Shown here: positions 1 to 13,283 of the stretch, one piece after another
Layout: each line of letters begins with the position of its first letter
Position numbering within the stretch: the stretch's first letter is position 1
From: Epiperipatus broadwayi
Taxonomy: Eukaryota > Onychophora > Udeonychophora > Euonychophora > Peripatidae
Direction of reading: 5' to 3'
Assembly: GCA_028023455.1 (NCBI GenBank)
Contig: JAQFVV010006621.1
Coordinates: 285,452 to 349,451 of the forward strand
DNA: 64,000 bases
Position numbers and translations under genes: made by a program
The notes under the pieces: generated by a model
The model's database searches: none
What the model was told of the DNA's origin: nothing
The model's input: the letters and a program-made list of their open reading frames with translations, nothing else

Positions 1-648
1 TTAAACTTTAACATTAAATATAATATTGTTATAATATTTAACCAAAAAATTGTTTCGTTTTATCATGGGATGGTAACTGGTTTTTAGGCTAATGATTATA
101 TCAGATAAACACAAATATATATTTTAATCAAGATTAGTTGATTTTTGTGAAAGGAAACAGTTTAAAAGATCATAAATTTCTATTGCACGATTTCTTAACA
201 ACATTCAATATTATTGCCCTTTTATATGATGTTTATTTAGTTATTTACTTATACCAACGTTAATTGAAAAAGTTTATTTATAAAATAAATTTGGCGATAA
301 GTTTTGACCACTAACATTAAATAAATACAAAAAGACTTTAATCAAATTATCATTAAATTATATTTAAACTTCAATATCAATTTAAATGTTATATAAAAAT
401 TAAGTTCATGTGTTTGATGGGATATTTTTAACTGATTTTTTAAGATAACAGAAATTAAGCGATTTCTTTAAAGTAAGATAACGACTTAAATAATAAAATT
501 TTAATACATGTTGCAAGATAATCTAATATTATTATTCAATATCATTTTATATATATATATTGAACTTGGACAGTTGTTACAGTAAAATATTTATATAATT
601 TATGACGATATAATATAAATTATACAAAGTAATCTGTAGTGTGCTACT

Positions 649-680
<32 letters not shown>

Positions 681-3600
681 ACGTGGTTATTTATTCAAAG
701 AAGTAAAGTTTATGTATGAATTATTTTGTTTGCAATGTATTTGTTTAAACTTACTTATTTATTACATTTATTTATCAGATAGCATATTGTGACACTGATA
801 TTATTATTGACTGCATAAAAATTGTAAATTAAATAATAAAACAACACTAAAAGATTAATAATATGGCAAAAGTTATGCAATAATATCAAAACAATATTGT
901 AAATCAAAATATCTAATATTATGATATAAATAATTGAAATTGATAATATTAAAACTTGATAAATAAAAAAGCACACACCCACACAAATGTTATTTAAATA
1001 GTAATATAGAAGCAGATAAAAATGTTAAATTTCTGAAGAAATAAAAAACGTTTAAGTAATTTTAAATTTGAAAAGCATAATTGTAATTTAAAACTGAATA
1101 ATAAAAAAGTAGAAACCAAAATAAATTTTAAAGTTTTGATTTAAAAGCAAATATATTACTATAAAAATTGAAAATTAAATTATTTTAAATAATAAAAAGA
1201 ATTTTGTATAATGTACTGAAATTAAAATTTATTATCATTATTAGTAGTAGCAATAGTAGTAGTAGTAGTAGTAGTGAATAGTAATAGTTTTGTCTTAATG
1301 CATATTTTATTAATAAACCAAAAAACATAATGTAGGGTTACAGATAACAATAAAAAAAATTAAAATGCATACATATTAAATAATATTGTTAAGATTAAGA
1401 TTAAATATGTAACTGATCAAATTATTAGATAATATGGTTTTATCTGTAATATTAACAAAAATAGGAGAGTTATTTAAATATAATAATTTAAACACATTAA
1501 AGGAAAGAAATATTAGTAATGGGAAAACATAAAAGAAAGATGTAATTTTATTTATATTTGACCAAGATGTTAAAAAGAAAACTAGATTTACAAATAAAAC
1601 AAAAATATATAATAAATTACATTTTTAAATTTATATAACTTGATGATTCATTATATTTTGTCAATTGAATAAAATATAGGTTACAGGAATCAACTAATAT
1701 AAATACAAATGAAAAAATAGGATTACATACAAATGGGCATAATGTTACTGAAAAGTGAACATAATAATTACATAAATTAAAGAATGCTTTGATAAGATTA
1801 CATATATTAATAGATGATTAAATAAATTCTGGCAAGCATAATACTGTTATCACAATTTTGCAACAAAAGTGAAACATCATATAAATTTTGACATAAATAT
1901 ATAAAAAGATTCCATTATTTTGTATAACTTATTCAGATTTTAATAATGTACTCAGATTTTATGTTAGGAAATGTTTATTTGGAACTTAAAATGCTGAGAA
2001 TAATGAAAGCAGGCTCCTTGTATCCTAATAAATATCAGTAAGTATTAGAGTTTGCTCTCTATTTTTAATATTTTCTAAATTGTTATGTAAATCAGAGGCA
2101 ATCTTCCAAGATAGTAGATAAAATCACCAGAAGTAAAATGAAAAATGCCATGATTCTAATATGTGAAAAAAATTCTCTATTTATCTAATGATTAAGAATG
2201 TAACTAATGGATTATGTGAGAATTTGATTGGACTAATTAGTTACTCAAGCAGGAAGTGGTTTTTCTTTGACTCTATGAAATAAAGGGCAATGACAATCAG
2301 TATTAGCATATACTATTATTTTTGCAATGAAGAAATTAATAGACAAAGCATAATAAATTAATTTGATAAGAAGACATAGATATTTTTGTTTTTAAATGCC
2401 AATATTTAAATTTTGAATGAGTTGTATATTACTAAACATGAGTTAGCTTTAATGAATACTTGAAAGTTTTGTTCTATCAATTAGTTTATAGATATAATTT
2501 TTCTGAAGTAAAGAATGAGAATACAATAAAATTAATATATGTGGTATTAGTTGAACATTAAAGAAACTTGTTTTTTTTTTATTAGATGACTACTATCAAA
2601 TTTTGAGTTTTTTATTAGATTTCTTTTTCTGTTTATCTCATGAACTGCTTTTTAAAGGTAGAAAATCCATATATTGTGGATAAATAGGCCTTTGAATTTT
2701 GCATGTTTCTGATAGTTTTTATTCTTACTATTTTTTGTTATATTATTTTGCCTATAATGAGTTATTTTTATTAATGTTAATATATTTAAAGATTGAAGCA
2801 TAATATATCATTTTTGGAAAAATGGAAATGTTGATGAGTGAAACCTCAGCAGTAAAAGGAAGTGGGTCTAGAAAAAGAAAAAAAAATAGATTTTTGGGAT
2901 TGTTGTTTGCATTATATTGTCCAATAAATAAATGCAAAAGCCAAAAACAAAGTTATGAGATATCCAGTGAAATGGTAATGCCTTTTCCTGAATGGATATT
3001 CCAGTAGGTAAATTTAGCTTGAATGAATATTCATTAGTATGGTTGTCCAGAATGGAAATGAGTTGGGGTATACATTCTTGAAAGAAAGATAATAGATCAA
3101 CCACAAAGGAAATGTGATTGACAATTTTGTCAAGAGTATTTAAATTGGAGATGTATTGCAGTATGTGACAAGATGTCAGTCATATATATTTTTTTATTTT
3201 TGGATAATGGATATGCTAAATTATGAAATATTAATTGTGCTGCTATGCCACCAATAATATTAATGTGATCTTATTATTAAGTATTAATTGTATTATAAGA
3301 TTATAACTTGATTTTATTCATTTTTAAAAAGAAATAAATATGTGAATAATAAAATATATGGTTTGGATTAAATTATTTTTTTATATGTTTCATTTTTGTT
3401 ACTGCATTCATGATAGTAAATAATAAATATTACAAATAAATGTTTAATATTTCAAATATATCTGTTCTTTTTTTTATTTAATATTATACTGGGAAATATG
3501 TATAAAAATATCTCTCCTGCTTAATATGTTGAAAATATGATGTAGATTGTTTAATTTACGTTGAAATAAAAAAATTAGTAATTGTGTTTTGAAACATATT

Positions 3601-4227
3601 TTTTTATTACACGTAATAAATGTGAAATGATTTTTTGCCATTATTGTGTAATAAGATTTTTTTTTTTATAAAATGCAACCAAAAATTGTTTAAATGCATT
3701 AATATAGACTATTACTATGGTTACACTGACATCAATAAGAAATCTTATAAATAGGACTGAAAAATTTGAACTAAAACTTTTCTTTGTTTTTTTGTTTTGA
3801 ATAGAAGCATGTATAAATTTCTTTGCATGATTTTTTTTAATTTACTTTAAAGGTTTATAAGTGATTTTAAAAAATGAAGCTTATCAATGAAATTTTATGA
3901 GTAAATGAGAAATTTATTATAAAGATAATTCATCAAAATTACTTCATTACATTGTGAACCATCAGAATTTTCTATTTTTTAAAATGGATGTTACACATAT
4001 TTTAAAGATGGAATACAAACAGCAGAAGGTGTTCAATAGTCATATTTACTTGCTTATGTATTATTAGATTGATTGATAAAATTTTTATAAAATATGAATT
4101 AGTTTAATTTCCCATGCAATCACTCTATATAAAAGCTACAATTTATTTATTTATATTATTTTAAAATAATAGCTCATGAAAGGTTATTTCTTCATATAAT
4201 TATAAAAATAAAATAGTGTGTGTGATG

Positions 4228-4230
<3 letters not shown>
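1..4230. other. AT-rich non-coding stretch
   Basis: I see no supportable gene here. Short reading frames exist but are low-complexity or lack recognisable motifs. There is a small (CA)n/(TA)n tract near 648-681 and a (TAG)n tract near 1243-1275. The stretch looks like intergenic or intronic DNA. Confidence 0.6.

Positions 4231-4287
<57 letters not shown>
4231..4287. repeat. (TA)n microsatellite
   Basis: Uninterrupted alternating TA, about 57 bases. It lies upstream of a second (TA)n tract at 4459-4522 that directly abuts the PLE-D element. Confidence 0.95.
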
Positions 4288-4290
<3 letters not shown>

Positions 4291-4456
4291 AATCAACAAA
4301 ATGTACTTTAAAGTTCTGACACATTCATTATATCTTCTCTGGGATAAGGACATACTATTGGTATTGTAGTTGGAAATATAGACATTGGAACTGTGATACA
4401 GTACTGGAAATACAGAATATAAAAACTGCCATTCAGATTGTTTATTTATATTTGTC

Positions 4457-4458
<2 letters not shown>

Positions 4459-4522
<64 letters not shown>
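4459..4522. repeat. (TA)n microsatellite at PLE-D left end
   Basis: About 64 bases of alternating TA ending exactly where the left inverted terminal repeat of PLE-D begins. It may be the insertion target or an expansion seeded at the element end. Confidence 0.95.
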
Positions 4523-4527
<5 letters not shown>

Positions 4528-4651
4528 CATATTTTGCGGATTCATCCGTATTAAAAATTTTTAAATATTAATATTCTGACATTTCAACTTGGTCACACAA
4601 GTCATCCACTGGGTGATAAAAAGTAGAAAGATGGTTGTAGAGGCGCTACAA
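4522..4651 (-). repeat. PLE-D left inverted terminal repeat with hammerhead-like motif
   Basis: Its reverse complement matches 5395-5524 over about 130 bases with scattered mismatches. Read on the minus strand at 4574-4612 it holds GGATGA, a stem CTTG/CAAG with a 6-base loop, then GAAATGTCAGA. This has the order of a hammerhead ribozyme core (C-U-G-A-N-G-A, stem II, G-A-A-A, G-U-C), but the first core bases are changed. Confidence 0.7.
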
Positions 4652-4659
4652 ATTTACAC

Positions 4660-5360
4660 TTCCATTCTCATCATCACCCAACACAGATAGTTTCTGTAGC
4701 CAAAACTCTTTTAAATAGAGCAATTAACATTTCAGATAATTCACATCTGAAAGAAAAAATAGATCATATTAATAGTGTTTTATTAGCAAATAGTTATAAT
4801 TATAAATTTATAAAAAAAAGGCCTTATTTCAAGCCCAAAATGGACAAAATAGGAAACAAAAAGATGATAAATCAGCGATTAGGATTTGAGTTCCATATGT
4901 AAAAGCAACTACAGACAGTATTGAATATATATTAAATGCTATAATATAGATACAGCATTTTCTACTCATCAAAAGATCAGTATAATAATCAAGCCTAAGG
5001 ATTCAATCCCTCTTGAATCTCATGGTATTTATCAAATCTCATGTAAAAATTGTAAAGCTTCTTACATAGGTATGAGTAATTGTCACATCAGTATCAGGAG
5101 AGATGAGCATGCTAATACAGTTAAACAACACTCATCATCATCAGTACTCTCACTCCATACTATAGATTCTGGTCCAAAATTGATTTTTCTAGTACCAGGA
5201 TCATATCCAGATGTGATAATCTCTATCAGTGCAAAATTAGAAAAGCCATTGAGATACTTAAAAGGCCAGATTGTATCAATAAGTGAGATGTTACATGCAA
5301 ACTTCCTCCTATTTGGAAACATTTTTTTAAAAAACATTCTTAAATTTAACATTTTTGCTA
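4660..5360 (+). pseudogene. PLE-D RT tail and GIY-YIG endonuclease (broken)
   Basis: From about 4660 the plus strand reads FHSHHHPTQ and then TLLNRAINISD, the segment that follows the RT in Penelope-like proteins; the matching segment of PLE-A reads FSSHHHPAQ and TLLDR. Several stops follow. From about 5011 the frame reads ESHGIYQISCKNCKASYIGM, a clear GIY-YIG core: GIY, then two Cys pairs as in the PLE endonuclease, then YIG. It is followed by ISIRRDEHA, which carries the conserved Arg. The frame runs on to about 5384 but degenerates after residues SSSSVLSL. In PLEs this endonuclease nicks target DNA to prime reverse transcription. The lesions make it non-functional. Confidence 0.85.
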
Positions 5361-5394
5361 TTGGTGGAACTTTAACATTTATTTAAATCAATAA

Positions 5395-5524
5395 TTGTAG
5401 TGCCTCTACAACCATTTTTCTACCTTTTATCACCCAGTGGATGACTTGTGTGACCTAGTCAAAACATTGGAATATTAATATTTAAAAAATTTTAACATGG
5501 ATGAACCCATAAAATATGTCTTAA
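5395..5524 (+). repeat. PLE-D right inverted terminal repeat
   Basis: Reverse-complement partner of 4522-4651. The hammerhead-like segment at about 5437-5476 is more decayed here: GAAATGTCAG in the left repeat corresponds to CAAAACATTG. The GGATGACTTG half is retained. Confidence 0.8.
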
Positions 5525-5667
5525 AATTTATGCAACCCATGAAAATCTTCATTTCAACATAAATATATATATATATGTGTGTGTGTTAATTCTAATATTT
5601 TCCAGATAAAAGATATCATATTATTATTACTATTAGCAGGATATTCTGTGTAGTAAAAAAGCTAAAT

Positions 5668-5700
5668 GCTGACATTTCAGTACAATATCAAGTACCTTCC

Positions 5701-5707
<7 letters not shown>
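5668..5707 (-). ncRNA. Hammerhead ribozyme remnant, PLE-A copy 1
   Basis: On the minus strand: core CTGAGGA (C-U-G-A-N-G-A) at 5698-5704, stem II AGGTAC/GTACT, GAAA, then TGTC and AGC. Stem III is reduced to A-U plus a U·G pair because the usual ACGT is ATGT. Stem I pairs over only two bases (CT/AG). The ORF stop codon TGA at 5701-5703 is U4-G5-A6 of the ribozyme core. PLEs are known from the literature to carry minimal hammerheads in their terminal repeats. Confidence 0.62.
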
Positions 5708-7018
<1,311 letters not shown>

Positions 7019-7185
7019 TACATTATTGGATAGAACAAAGAGACTTTCTGATGATAGTCATTTTCACTGGACCATTCTGTTACTAATAAAATGCTTCTTC
7101 ATAATGGTTTTATTTACAACATTATTAATAGGGCTTATACATATAAAAAGAAAAAGATTTTGATACATCAGAAATTAAGACAATT

Positions 7186-7734
7186 TTGCCTTATATAAAA
7201 GGAGTAACTGATAAAATTGGTAACATTTTAAAAAATAATAATATTCACACAGTTTACACTACTTATAAAATAATTAGTGAAATATTTCCACTTCCTAAAG
7301 ATAAAATTGCTTTGGAGTGTCATGGTGTATATGAAATTCCATGTAGGGTCTGTTCACATACATATATTGGACAGACTAATTGTAGAATAAATATTAGAAA
7401 GGAAGAACACCTTCTGGCAGTCAGAGAGAAATCCAATTCATCAGCTATTTATTCTCATATAAAATTAACAAATCATGATATCAATTTTGAAAAAACAAAT
7501 ATTTTAGCAAAAATTGAACAATATGACCAGAGATTGCTAAGAGAAGCTATAGAGATTTTTAAAAGTCCCAAAAGCGTAAATGAAAGGTGTGAATTAAAGA
7601 AGATTAACAACATTTGGAAGAAGCTATTGGAAGAGAAAATAAATTTTAAAACTTCTCAACCAATAGGACTTAAATATGAAAAGAAAGAAAACAATAAAAA
7701 CGATTTTAAATCTCACGCCATTCTTATAATTTGA
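7186..7734 (+). pseudogene. PLE-A copy 2 GIY-YIG endonuclease, nearly intact domain
   Basis: An open frame of 182 residues covering a complete GIY-YIG endonuclease. GVYEIPCRVC and SHTYIGQ supply the GIY and YIG parts and a C-x2-C pair. INIRKEEH supplies the conserved Arg and a His. SSAIYSHIKLTNHDINFE carries the His-containing helix common in PLEs. LLREAIEIFKSPKSVNER carries the conserved Glu. A one-base deletion near 7717 (CACGCC against CACGTGC in the 55 kb copy) shifts the frame, so it ends in FKSHAILII instead of the basic YDLRKRTL tail. There is no RT upstream, so it is a truncated remnant. Any initiator Met is arbitrary. Confidence 0.85.
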
Positions 7735-7744
7735 GAAAGAGGAC

Positions 7745-7784
7745 GCTCTGAGGAAGGCATTTGTTATTGTACTGAAACGTCAGC
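7745..7784 (+). ncRNA. Hammerhead ribozyme remnant, PLE-A copy 2
   Basis: Stem I GCT (7745-7747) pairs with AGC (7782-7784). Core CTGAGGA is at 7748-7754. Stem II is decayed in this copy (AGGCAT against GTACT). GAAA starts at 7774, stem III is the minimal AC/GT and the cleavage-site triplet is GTC ending at 7781. Stem I is better here than in the other PLE-A copies while stem II is worse, as expected for independent drift from a functional ancestor. Confidence 0.62.
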
Positions 7785-7836
7785 ATTTAGCTTTTTCACT
7801 ACACAGAATATTCCGCAAATAGTAATAATAATATGA

Positions 7837-7861
7837 CATATATATATATATATATATATAT
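7837..7861. repeat. (TA)n at PLE-A copy 2 end
   Basis: A short alternating TA tract immediately after the 3' end of PLE-A copy 2. Confidence 0.9.
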
Positions 7862-10529
7862 CAAACTTTGCACCTAGAGGGCCGTTCAATTATTATTTAA
7901 ATAGATTTGTAAAATTTTCATGTCGTTATATATATATTTCAAGTGTCAATTTATTTATTGACGAATAATATATATATATATACTTTTAAGTTAATTAGAG
8001 ATCTATTCACATACTAAAATATGAGAGAACTACGTTTTTCCTAAGTTTAAATTTATATATTGTGTTATAGTAATTATTATTTTAATTTAAAAGATTCAAC
8101 TTTTTAATGATTATTCAAAGTTTAAAAAAATTTTATTGTAATAAATATTAATTTTATTAAGTTTTTTTTTTTAATTTTTATCAATGAAGAACTAGATTCA
8201 TCTTTGTATATATATAAGAAAGTATATTTTGGATTCTCTAATGTTTTAGAAAGTATGAACATTTTGCAACACATTTATAAAATACATAGACATATATAGT
8301 TATCATTTTGTTATTAAGTAATTGAATATTAATAGGAAATCACCTATGTATATATGAAATTAAGGTTAATAAATGATTTATTGTACATTATGTGTATATA
8401 TCGATTGTTTATGATCTATTCATTATGTATATATTTAATCATATAATTGATATCTAATTCATTAATGAATTTGAATTTAACTTAAATCAAATAAACTTGT
8501 TTGATTATTGTCCGGTTGTGCAAACGAATTTATCACTCAATAAAATTTGAAGGAAAACAGATAAACTATATCGTAAAAATTTATTTGAAAAAACTATATT
8601 CTATAATCCGGAAGTCAAATTCCAAAAATAATAGATGAATATTGTTTTATATATATATTGTATTGAATTCTATGGTTGTCTGACTAGATACACACTTTAT
8701 AAGATAATCATAATTAAATATTTGCACGTTTTATCTAAATTATTGTTTAGATAATTACTGTATTAAGTTAATCGTTGATCATTAAGATCTTAATCTTATT
8801 CAGTTATAAAGCTGATGGTAATATATTTTATTCATTCATGAGTCAGAATGATTTGCTTTAATTATATTTAAATTTAATTGAGGTGAATTATCAATTTAAT
8901 TAATTATTAAATTTTAATTTTCATAGTTAATTATAATAAATGCCAATAATCTTTTTATATATTTTGATTATGTTTTAATAATTCAGTTACCGGAAATTTA
9001 AAACAAATTGATAAGATTTGTTAATTGTATTTAAGTAAATATCAAATAGAAATCTACTGCTTCTATTATATAGTGGTATGATTGAATATTATAGATTCAA
9101 GATTATCTAATATGTACATTGTTATTACATCCTTATTGAGTAGTTCAATTTATTATAACAAGCTTAATTAGCAATAGTAAAGTCAATAAGAATATAGCAT
9201 AACTGAGTTAGTATATTTGTTATTTATCATTTTATTGTCTTTAATCTTGTTTTATAAATAGAGTGATTAGTAAGAGTAAATTAATATAAGAATATATCAT
9301 GGCTGAGTTTGGGTTATTTATTCTTTTATTAAACTAAGATTTAAAATTAATTATTGGGTTATTTACCTATTTAGATATTATGAACATTGTAAACTTATAA
9401 CACATACTAAAGCTGCTGTCTTAATCATTCATGAATTATTTTACTTAGATATGAACATCTTTAAATTTTTGTATAAGTTTATATTTTTATAAACAATGTT
9501 TGATTAGTTGTTCATTGTATATATTACAATTTAGATGTTTAATGATTTATTATTGGTTTCATTTGATTATAAGTGAAATCTATCTTAAACATATATAATT
9601 GCTTTGGGACAATGATATTTGATTTAATTGCTTTATTTTAATTTATTTTAATTAAGGATTGTATTTAGAGTATCTGAAAGGACTATCTTCTTGCTTTTCT
9701 ATTTATTCTAAATGCTGTCTGAACTCATGATGCTATAATAAAAATTATCATCAACGAGTTTGTTTTGTTATGTGATTAGAGAAAGGATTATATTAAATAC
9801 TGTATAATCAGATATTGATTGGTATTCAATAAGATTAGTATATTATGTTTATTCTGTTATGAACAATATTATTATTCACAGGACATTATAAAATTAGTAA
9901 TATTTTTTATTTGAATTACATTTTATTCAGTTATAAATAATGTCTAACTTCAGGAATCATTTTCATTCTGTTATATAGGGTGACCAACTACTTCTATGTT
10001 TTATACAAGTTATAGTAGAGTTATTATGTCTCATTGTATAGTTTAGATATGTTCCAAATGCTACCTAAATGATTGGGGCTCTAACAGAGATTAGGACATA
10101 CAATTTTATTCTATTATAAAATGATGCTATAGTTTTTTGAGCATAATTAAAACGGACTACTCTATTATGATTTTAGCTTAACTGATTTGTTACAAATAGA
10201 TCACAAATATGTACTGCATTAAAAGAGAGTATACTCTCATTTTTATCTTATTTCATCATCATTTTCTTTTATGCCAGTATTAAAATGTTGTCTAAAACCT
10301 GTAGCAAAACTCGTTATTCTGTTATATATATATATATACAATTTGATAAACCTCATTTTCTGAATAATAAATTATTTTAAACTGATTCTCATGCTTCATC
10401 TCACACCTCTGAGATCGAGCAAATTTTCTTTCAAGAGTTTATCTTGACAATGGCAGATGCTTGTTCATCGTCGAAATATTGGTATATAATAGAAAATAAC
10501 ACATGGTTTTACCAACCATAAAAACATTA

Positions 10530-10533
<4 letters not shown>
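7862..10533. other. AT-rich non-coding stretch
   Basis: I see no reading frame, RNA gene or repeat worth naming beyond short (TA)n tracts near 7969-7981 and 10323-10339. Confidence 0.6.

Positions 10534-10608
<75 letters not shown>
10534..10608. repeat. (TA)n at the 3' end of the PLE-B array
   Basis: An alternating TA tract with one AATA interruption at about 10561, immediately outside the 3' end of PLE-B unit A. Confidence 0.92.
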
Positions 10609-10610
<2 letters not shown>

Positions 10611-10631
10611 ATATATTCCTACTAGCATTTC

Positions 10632-13139
10632 AGGAGAAGCTATAAAGATTCCAACAATTATTATACACTAAATGCTTTCAAGGCCATTTGCCTCATATTC
10701 ATAGTGGTAATGCAAGATGCAGAATGAGGAAATAGGGCAAGAAAACAAAGTGGTATGCAAAGTGTATGCAAATGAGCTAGATAGTCCAACGTTTGGAGAT
10801 GTCAAAGCAGGTATCCCATCTATTGATAGCATTATTATTGCCATTAATGAAGTATGCTTCTCTGATTTTCCGCTTGATGTCATTTTTCTCAATGCCGACT
10901 ATTTTGGTGTTGGAGGGTTCAAACACATGTCCTGTCTTTTTGGAAGGTTCTAAGAATGTTGATGAATTATTGTTATTTTTCTTTGCTCTATTATAGGTGT
11001 ATCTATGTTGTGCTGTCCTGTTGATTATGCCTGCTTTGGTTCCCCCAAAATAAATGGCCTGGCAACTGAATTGTGGGCATGATGTGCTGTAAATGACATG
11101 GGGGGTTTGAGAAGGTTTGATTTTATCCTTAGAGTTATTGATTAGATGATTAGTGCATGGGGGTGTATGAAAACTAATTTTAAATTTATTGGACAAAACC
11201 TTAATTTATTGATGGGAGATTTTAGGTATGTGTGGAAGAGTGATATATGGAATTTTAGTATCGTTTTTATTGTCTACGATTTTCTTATAAAATTTTTTAA
11301 TTTATTGTTAATAGTGTTGAGTTTGTAGCCTGCTTGTAGTAGGTCTTTGGTGTATAGATGTATATTATTCTTTCTATCTGCTTCAAACTTGCACAGTTGC
11401 ATATTTCTGTATAAAAATGCTTGAAGGCTTGCAAATTTGTGAGAGCTTGGTGAATTGGAGTGTGGGTGTACAAAGCCTCTGATTTCAATGGGCTTTATTA
11501 TCATTGAGTAATTTATTGTTCTCTCATCCTGTGTTAGACAAAGGTTGAAATAATTTAGACTTTGGAAAGCATCTTCTGTTCTGGAATTGATAGTTAGATT
11601 AATATTTTGTGATAAATATTGTATGATACTATTTGTAATGTGTTGGTTGACTAAGATGAATATATCATCTACGTACTGCATGTATACAGTGTGAGGGCAG
11701 TCATCTTGATATTTGGATACGATTAGTTTTTTGTAGTGATTAAGGAAGATGAGTGGTTACAATTCCACTGAGTGGGACACCCATAGGCCATCCACTTTTC
11801 ATGTTGTACTAACCGTATTTAAATGTGGTATAGATGTGTTTGTCCATCCATGTCAAATATGTAACAATAAAATTAATGAGTTCAGCTGAGAGCGTGTTGG
11901 TCAGTTCTTGTAGGATGATTTGGATGGATTGTTTTCTGTCAACTGATCCGTATAATTCTTTGACATTGAGGATAGTCATGTAGAAGTTGTTCTCAATCAT
12001 GACCTTTTTGATTTTCTCCACAAATTGAAAAGACAAATTATAGAATAATTTCCAAAACCCAAGCTGTCTATTAGTATTGATTAACAATTTTCGCAGTTTG
12101 AAAATAATGGACTCCCCCAAAATCCATCATTAAACACAGTGGTTTTCCAGGCTTATGGACTTTAATATTGGCAAATATTCTTAAAGCTTTAGTGGAGGAG
12201 GGATAAACTTGATAGTATTCTGCAATTGAAATGCCTTTGTTTTTATGTAGATGGAGAATGGAGGAAACAAATTTATTGTGGTTAAGCTTGTTGTTGAATT
12301 GTGCGACAGGAGTGAGTTGTAGAATTGCAATTTGTTCATTTATTTTTATCTTATAATCCTGAGAATGTAAAAGCACAAATCTGTTGCCCTTGTCTTCTTC
12401 AAGGCAGATTAAATTATTATGATCTAGAAACTGTTTTGTAATTTTGATGTCGCTATTCCAGCTATTTTCTATTATGTATAACTGTTTGTGTTTAATAGAT
12501 TTAGATATATCTGGTATGATGCTATCTCTATGCGGGTTATTAATTAGATTTGCTTCAACATCAGCGATAAGTTCTACTTTGGATTGTTACCATTGGCCTC
12601 CTATGAATCTCGGTCCAAGGGATAGAACTTTTGTTATCCTATCAGGGGGGGTAAGGCCAGTCCTATTAACATACGAAGCTTGCTGTAAGTCAATATTTAG
12701 GTTTTGTTTATAAGCTAAGAATTTGATTTTAAGAGCAAAGCGTTTGCGATGGTTTATTTCTGTAAAGTTGAGTTTATCGATAATCTATTGGGGGAGGGTA
12801 CTATTTGCCATTATTGTGAGCCATCTTTTTCTTTCTTTACGTAATGCATTACTGCATCCCCAGATGATGAAAGTCAAGAGGTGCTTTTGTAGTTTATTAA
12901 TGATTTTGTCACGGTTATATATAGAGCTGTCTATTTTTATTCTGCAGCAGTTAGGAACAATATTGAATTTTCTGCCTTCCAACAAAAATGTTAGGTGCTA
13001 TTCCAATGTTTTGACTGAAATGCCAAGGCATAATGTAAGCCTTTGTTGATAAAAGTTCATATTTGTAAAATATTAAGGATTTTAAACTTCTCCCTTGATA
13101 ATTTAATATACAAATTAGAAAGTGTATGAAACACTTGAA
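10632..13139 (-). mobile_element. PLE-B unit A
   Basis: A full-length unit. Its 3' end abuts (TA)n and its 5' end abuts the 3' end of unit B without a spacer. It encodes the RT and GIY-YIG pseudogene described separately. Confidence 0.88.
10777..13060 (-). pseudogene. PLE-B unit A RT and GIY-YIG polyprotein (broken)
   Basis: The start Met lies at 13058-13060, matching MNFYQQRL of unit B. In order: an N-terminal domain (NIVPNCCRIKIDSSIYNR) broken by a TAG near 12790; a second stop after FIGGQW near 12590; RT motif 1 RIFANIKVHKPGKPLCLMMD near 12160; a frameshift near 12071-12120; RT motif A as ILNVKELYGSVD, with Asn replacing the catalytic Asp (codon 11965-11967); GVPLSG; YVDDIF with YVDD at 11664-11675; the RT thumb HPHSNSPSSHKFASLQAF; another frameshift; then the endonuclease (10777-11196). 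The last has VIYSTSC and AIYFG in place of GIY and YIG, RTAQHRYTYNRAKK, and REAYFINGNN with the conserved Glu. It is an inactive copy of a retroelement RT fused to an endonuclease. Confidence 0.85.
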
Positions 13140-13240
13140 TGAGAAGCTATAAATATTCCAACAATTATTATACGCTAAATGCTTTCGAGGCCATTTGCCT
13201 CATATTCATAGTGGTAATGCAAGATGCAGAACGAGGAAAT
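13140..13240 (-). ncRNA. Hammerhead-shaped fold at the PLE-B unit junction (weak)
   Basis: On the minus strand near 13175-13212: CACTA, seven bases (TGAATAT), GAGGC-AAATG-GCCTC, GAAA, GCATT, TAGCG. Unit C gives CGCTA/TAGCG (5 bp) at about 15680-15716, with the GAGG/CCTC stem. The layout (stem I, seven bases, stem II, GAAA, short stem III, stem I) is that of a type I hammerhead at the same place as in PLE-A. The seven core bases do not match C-U-G-A-N-G-A, so I call it only hammerhead-shaped. Confidence 0.3.
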
Positions 13241-13283
13241 AGGGCAAGAAAACAAAGTGGTATGCAAAGTGTATGCAAATGAG

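Larger units (their letters stand above)
4522..5524 (+). mobile_element. PLE-D: short Penelope-like element with inverted terminal repeats
   Basis: A ~1 kb element bounded by imperfect inverted repeats at 4522-4651 and 5395-5524. Between them the plus strand encodes the 3' part of a Penelope-like polyprotein: the post-RT segment, then a GIY-YIG endonuclease. The RT palm (YVDD) is absent, so this is a 5'-truncated copy trapped between inverted terminal repeats. Inverted terminal repeats are a known configuration of Penelope-like elements. It abuts a (TA)n tract on the left, and a short TA/TG tract lies at about 5564-5587. A related terminal fragment is at 26467-26510. Confidence 0.85.
7021..7837 (+). 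mobile_element. PLE-A copy 2: inverted 5'-truncated copy
   Basis: Starts within [12 protein letters not shown] of the post-RT segment and runs to the 3' end, which abuts a (TA)n tract at 7837-7861. It is the mirror image of 5612-6437. The GIY-YIG domain and the hammerhead are both present. Confidence 0.88.

Noticed and set aside
2868-3104. Minus-strand frame with less biased residues
   Set aside because: No recognisable motif, splice signals or neighbouring exon, and a T-rich upstream end. I could not support it as coding.
4228-4545. Ile-Tyr repeat frames over (TA)n, also at 6417-6704 and 55884-56236
   Set aside because: Artefacts of TA microsatellites. Only the flanking PLE-A segment around 6422-6682 has real protein similarity.
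10668-10892. Second frame overlapping the PLE-B endonuclease 3' end, also at 13175-13399 and 15679-15903
   Set aside because: An out-of-frame shadow of the endonuclease. Its conservation among units only reflects their DNA identity.
12444-13049. Plus-strand frames across the PLE-B units, also 14949-15553 and 10717-10996
   Set aside because: Antisense shadows of the minus-strand RT and endonuclease.
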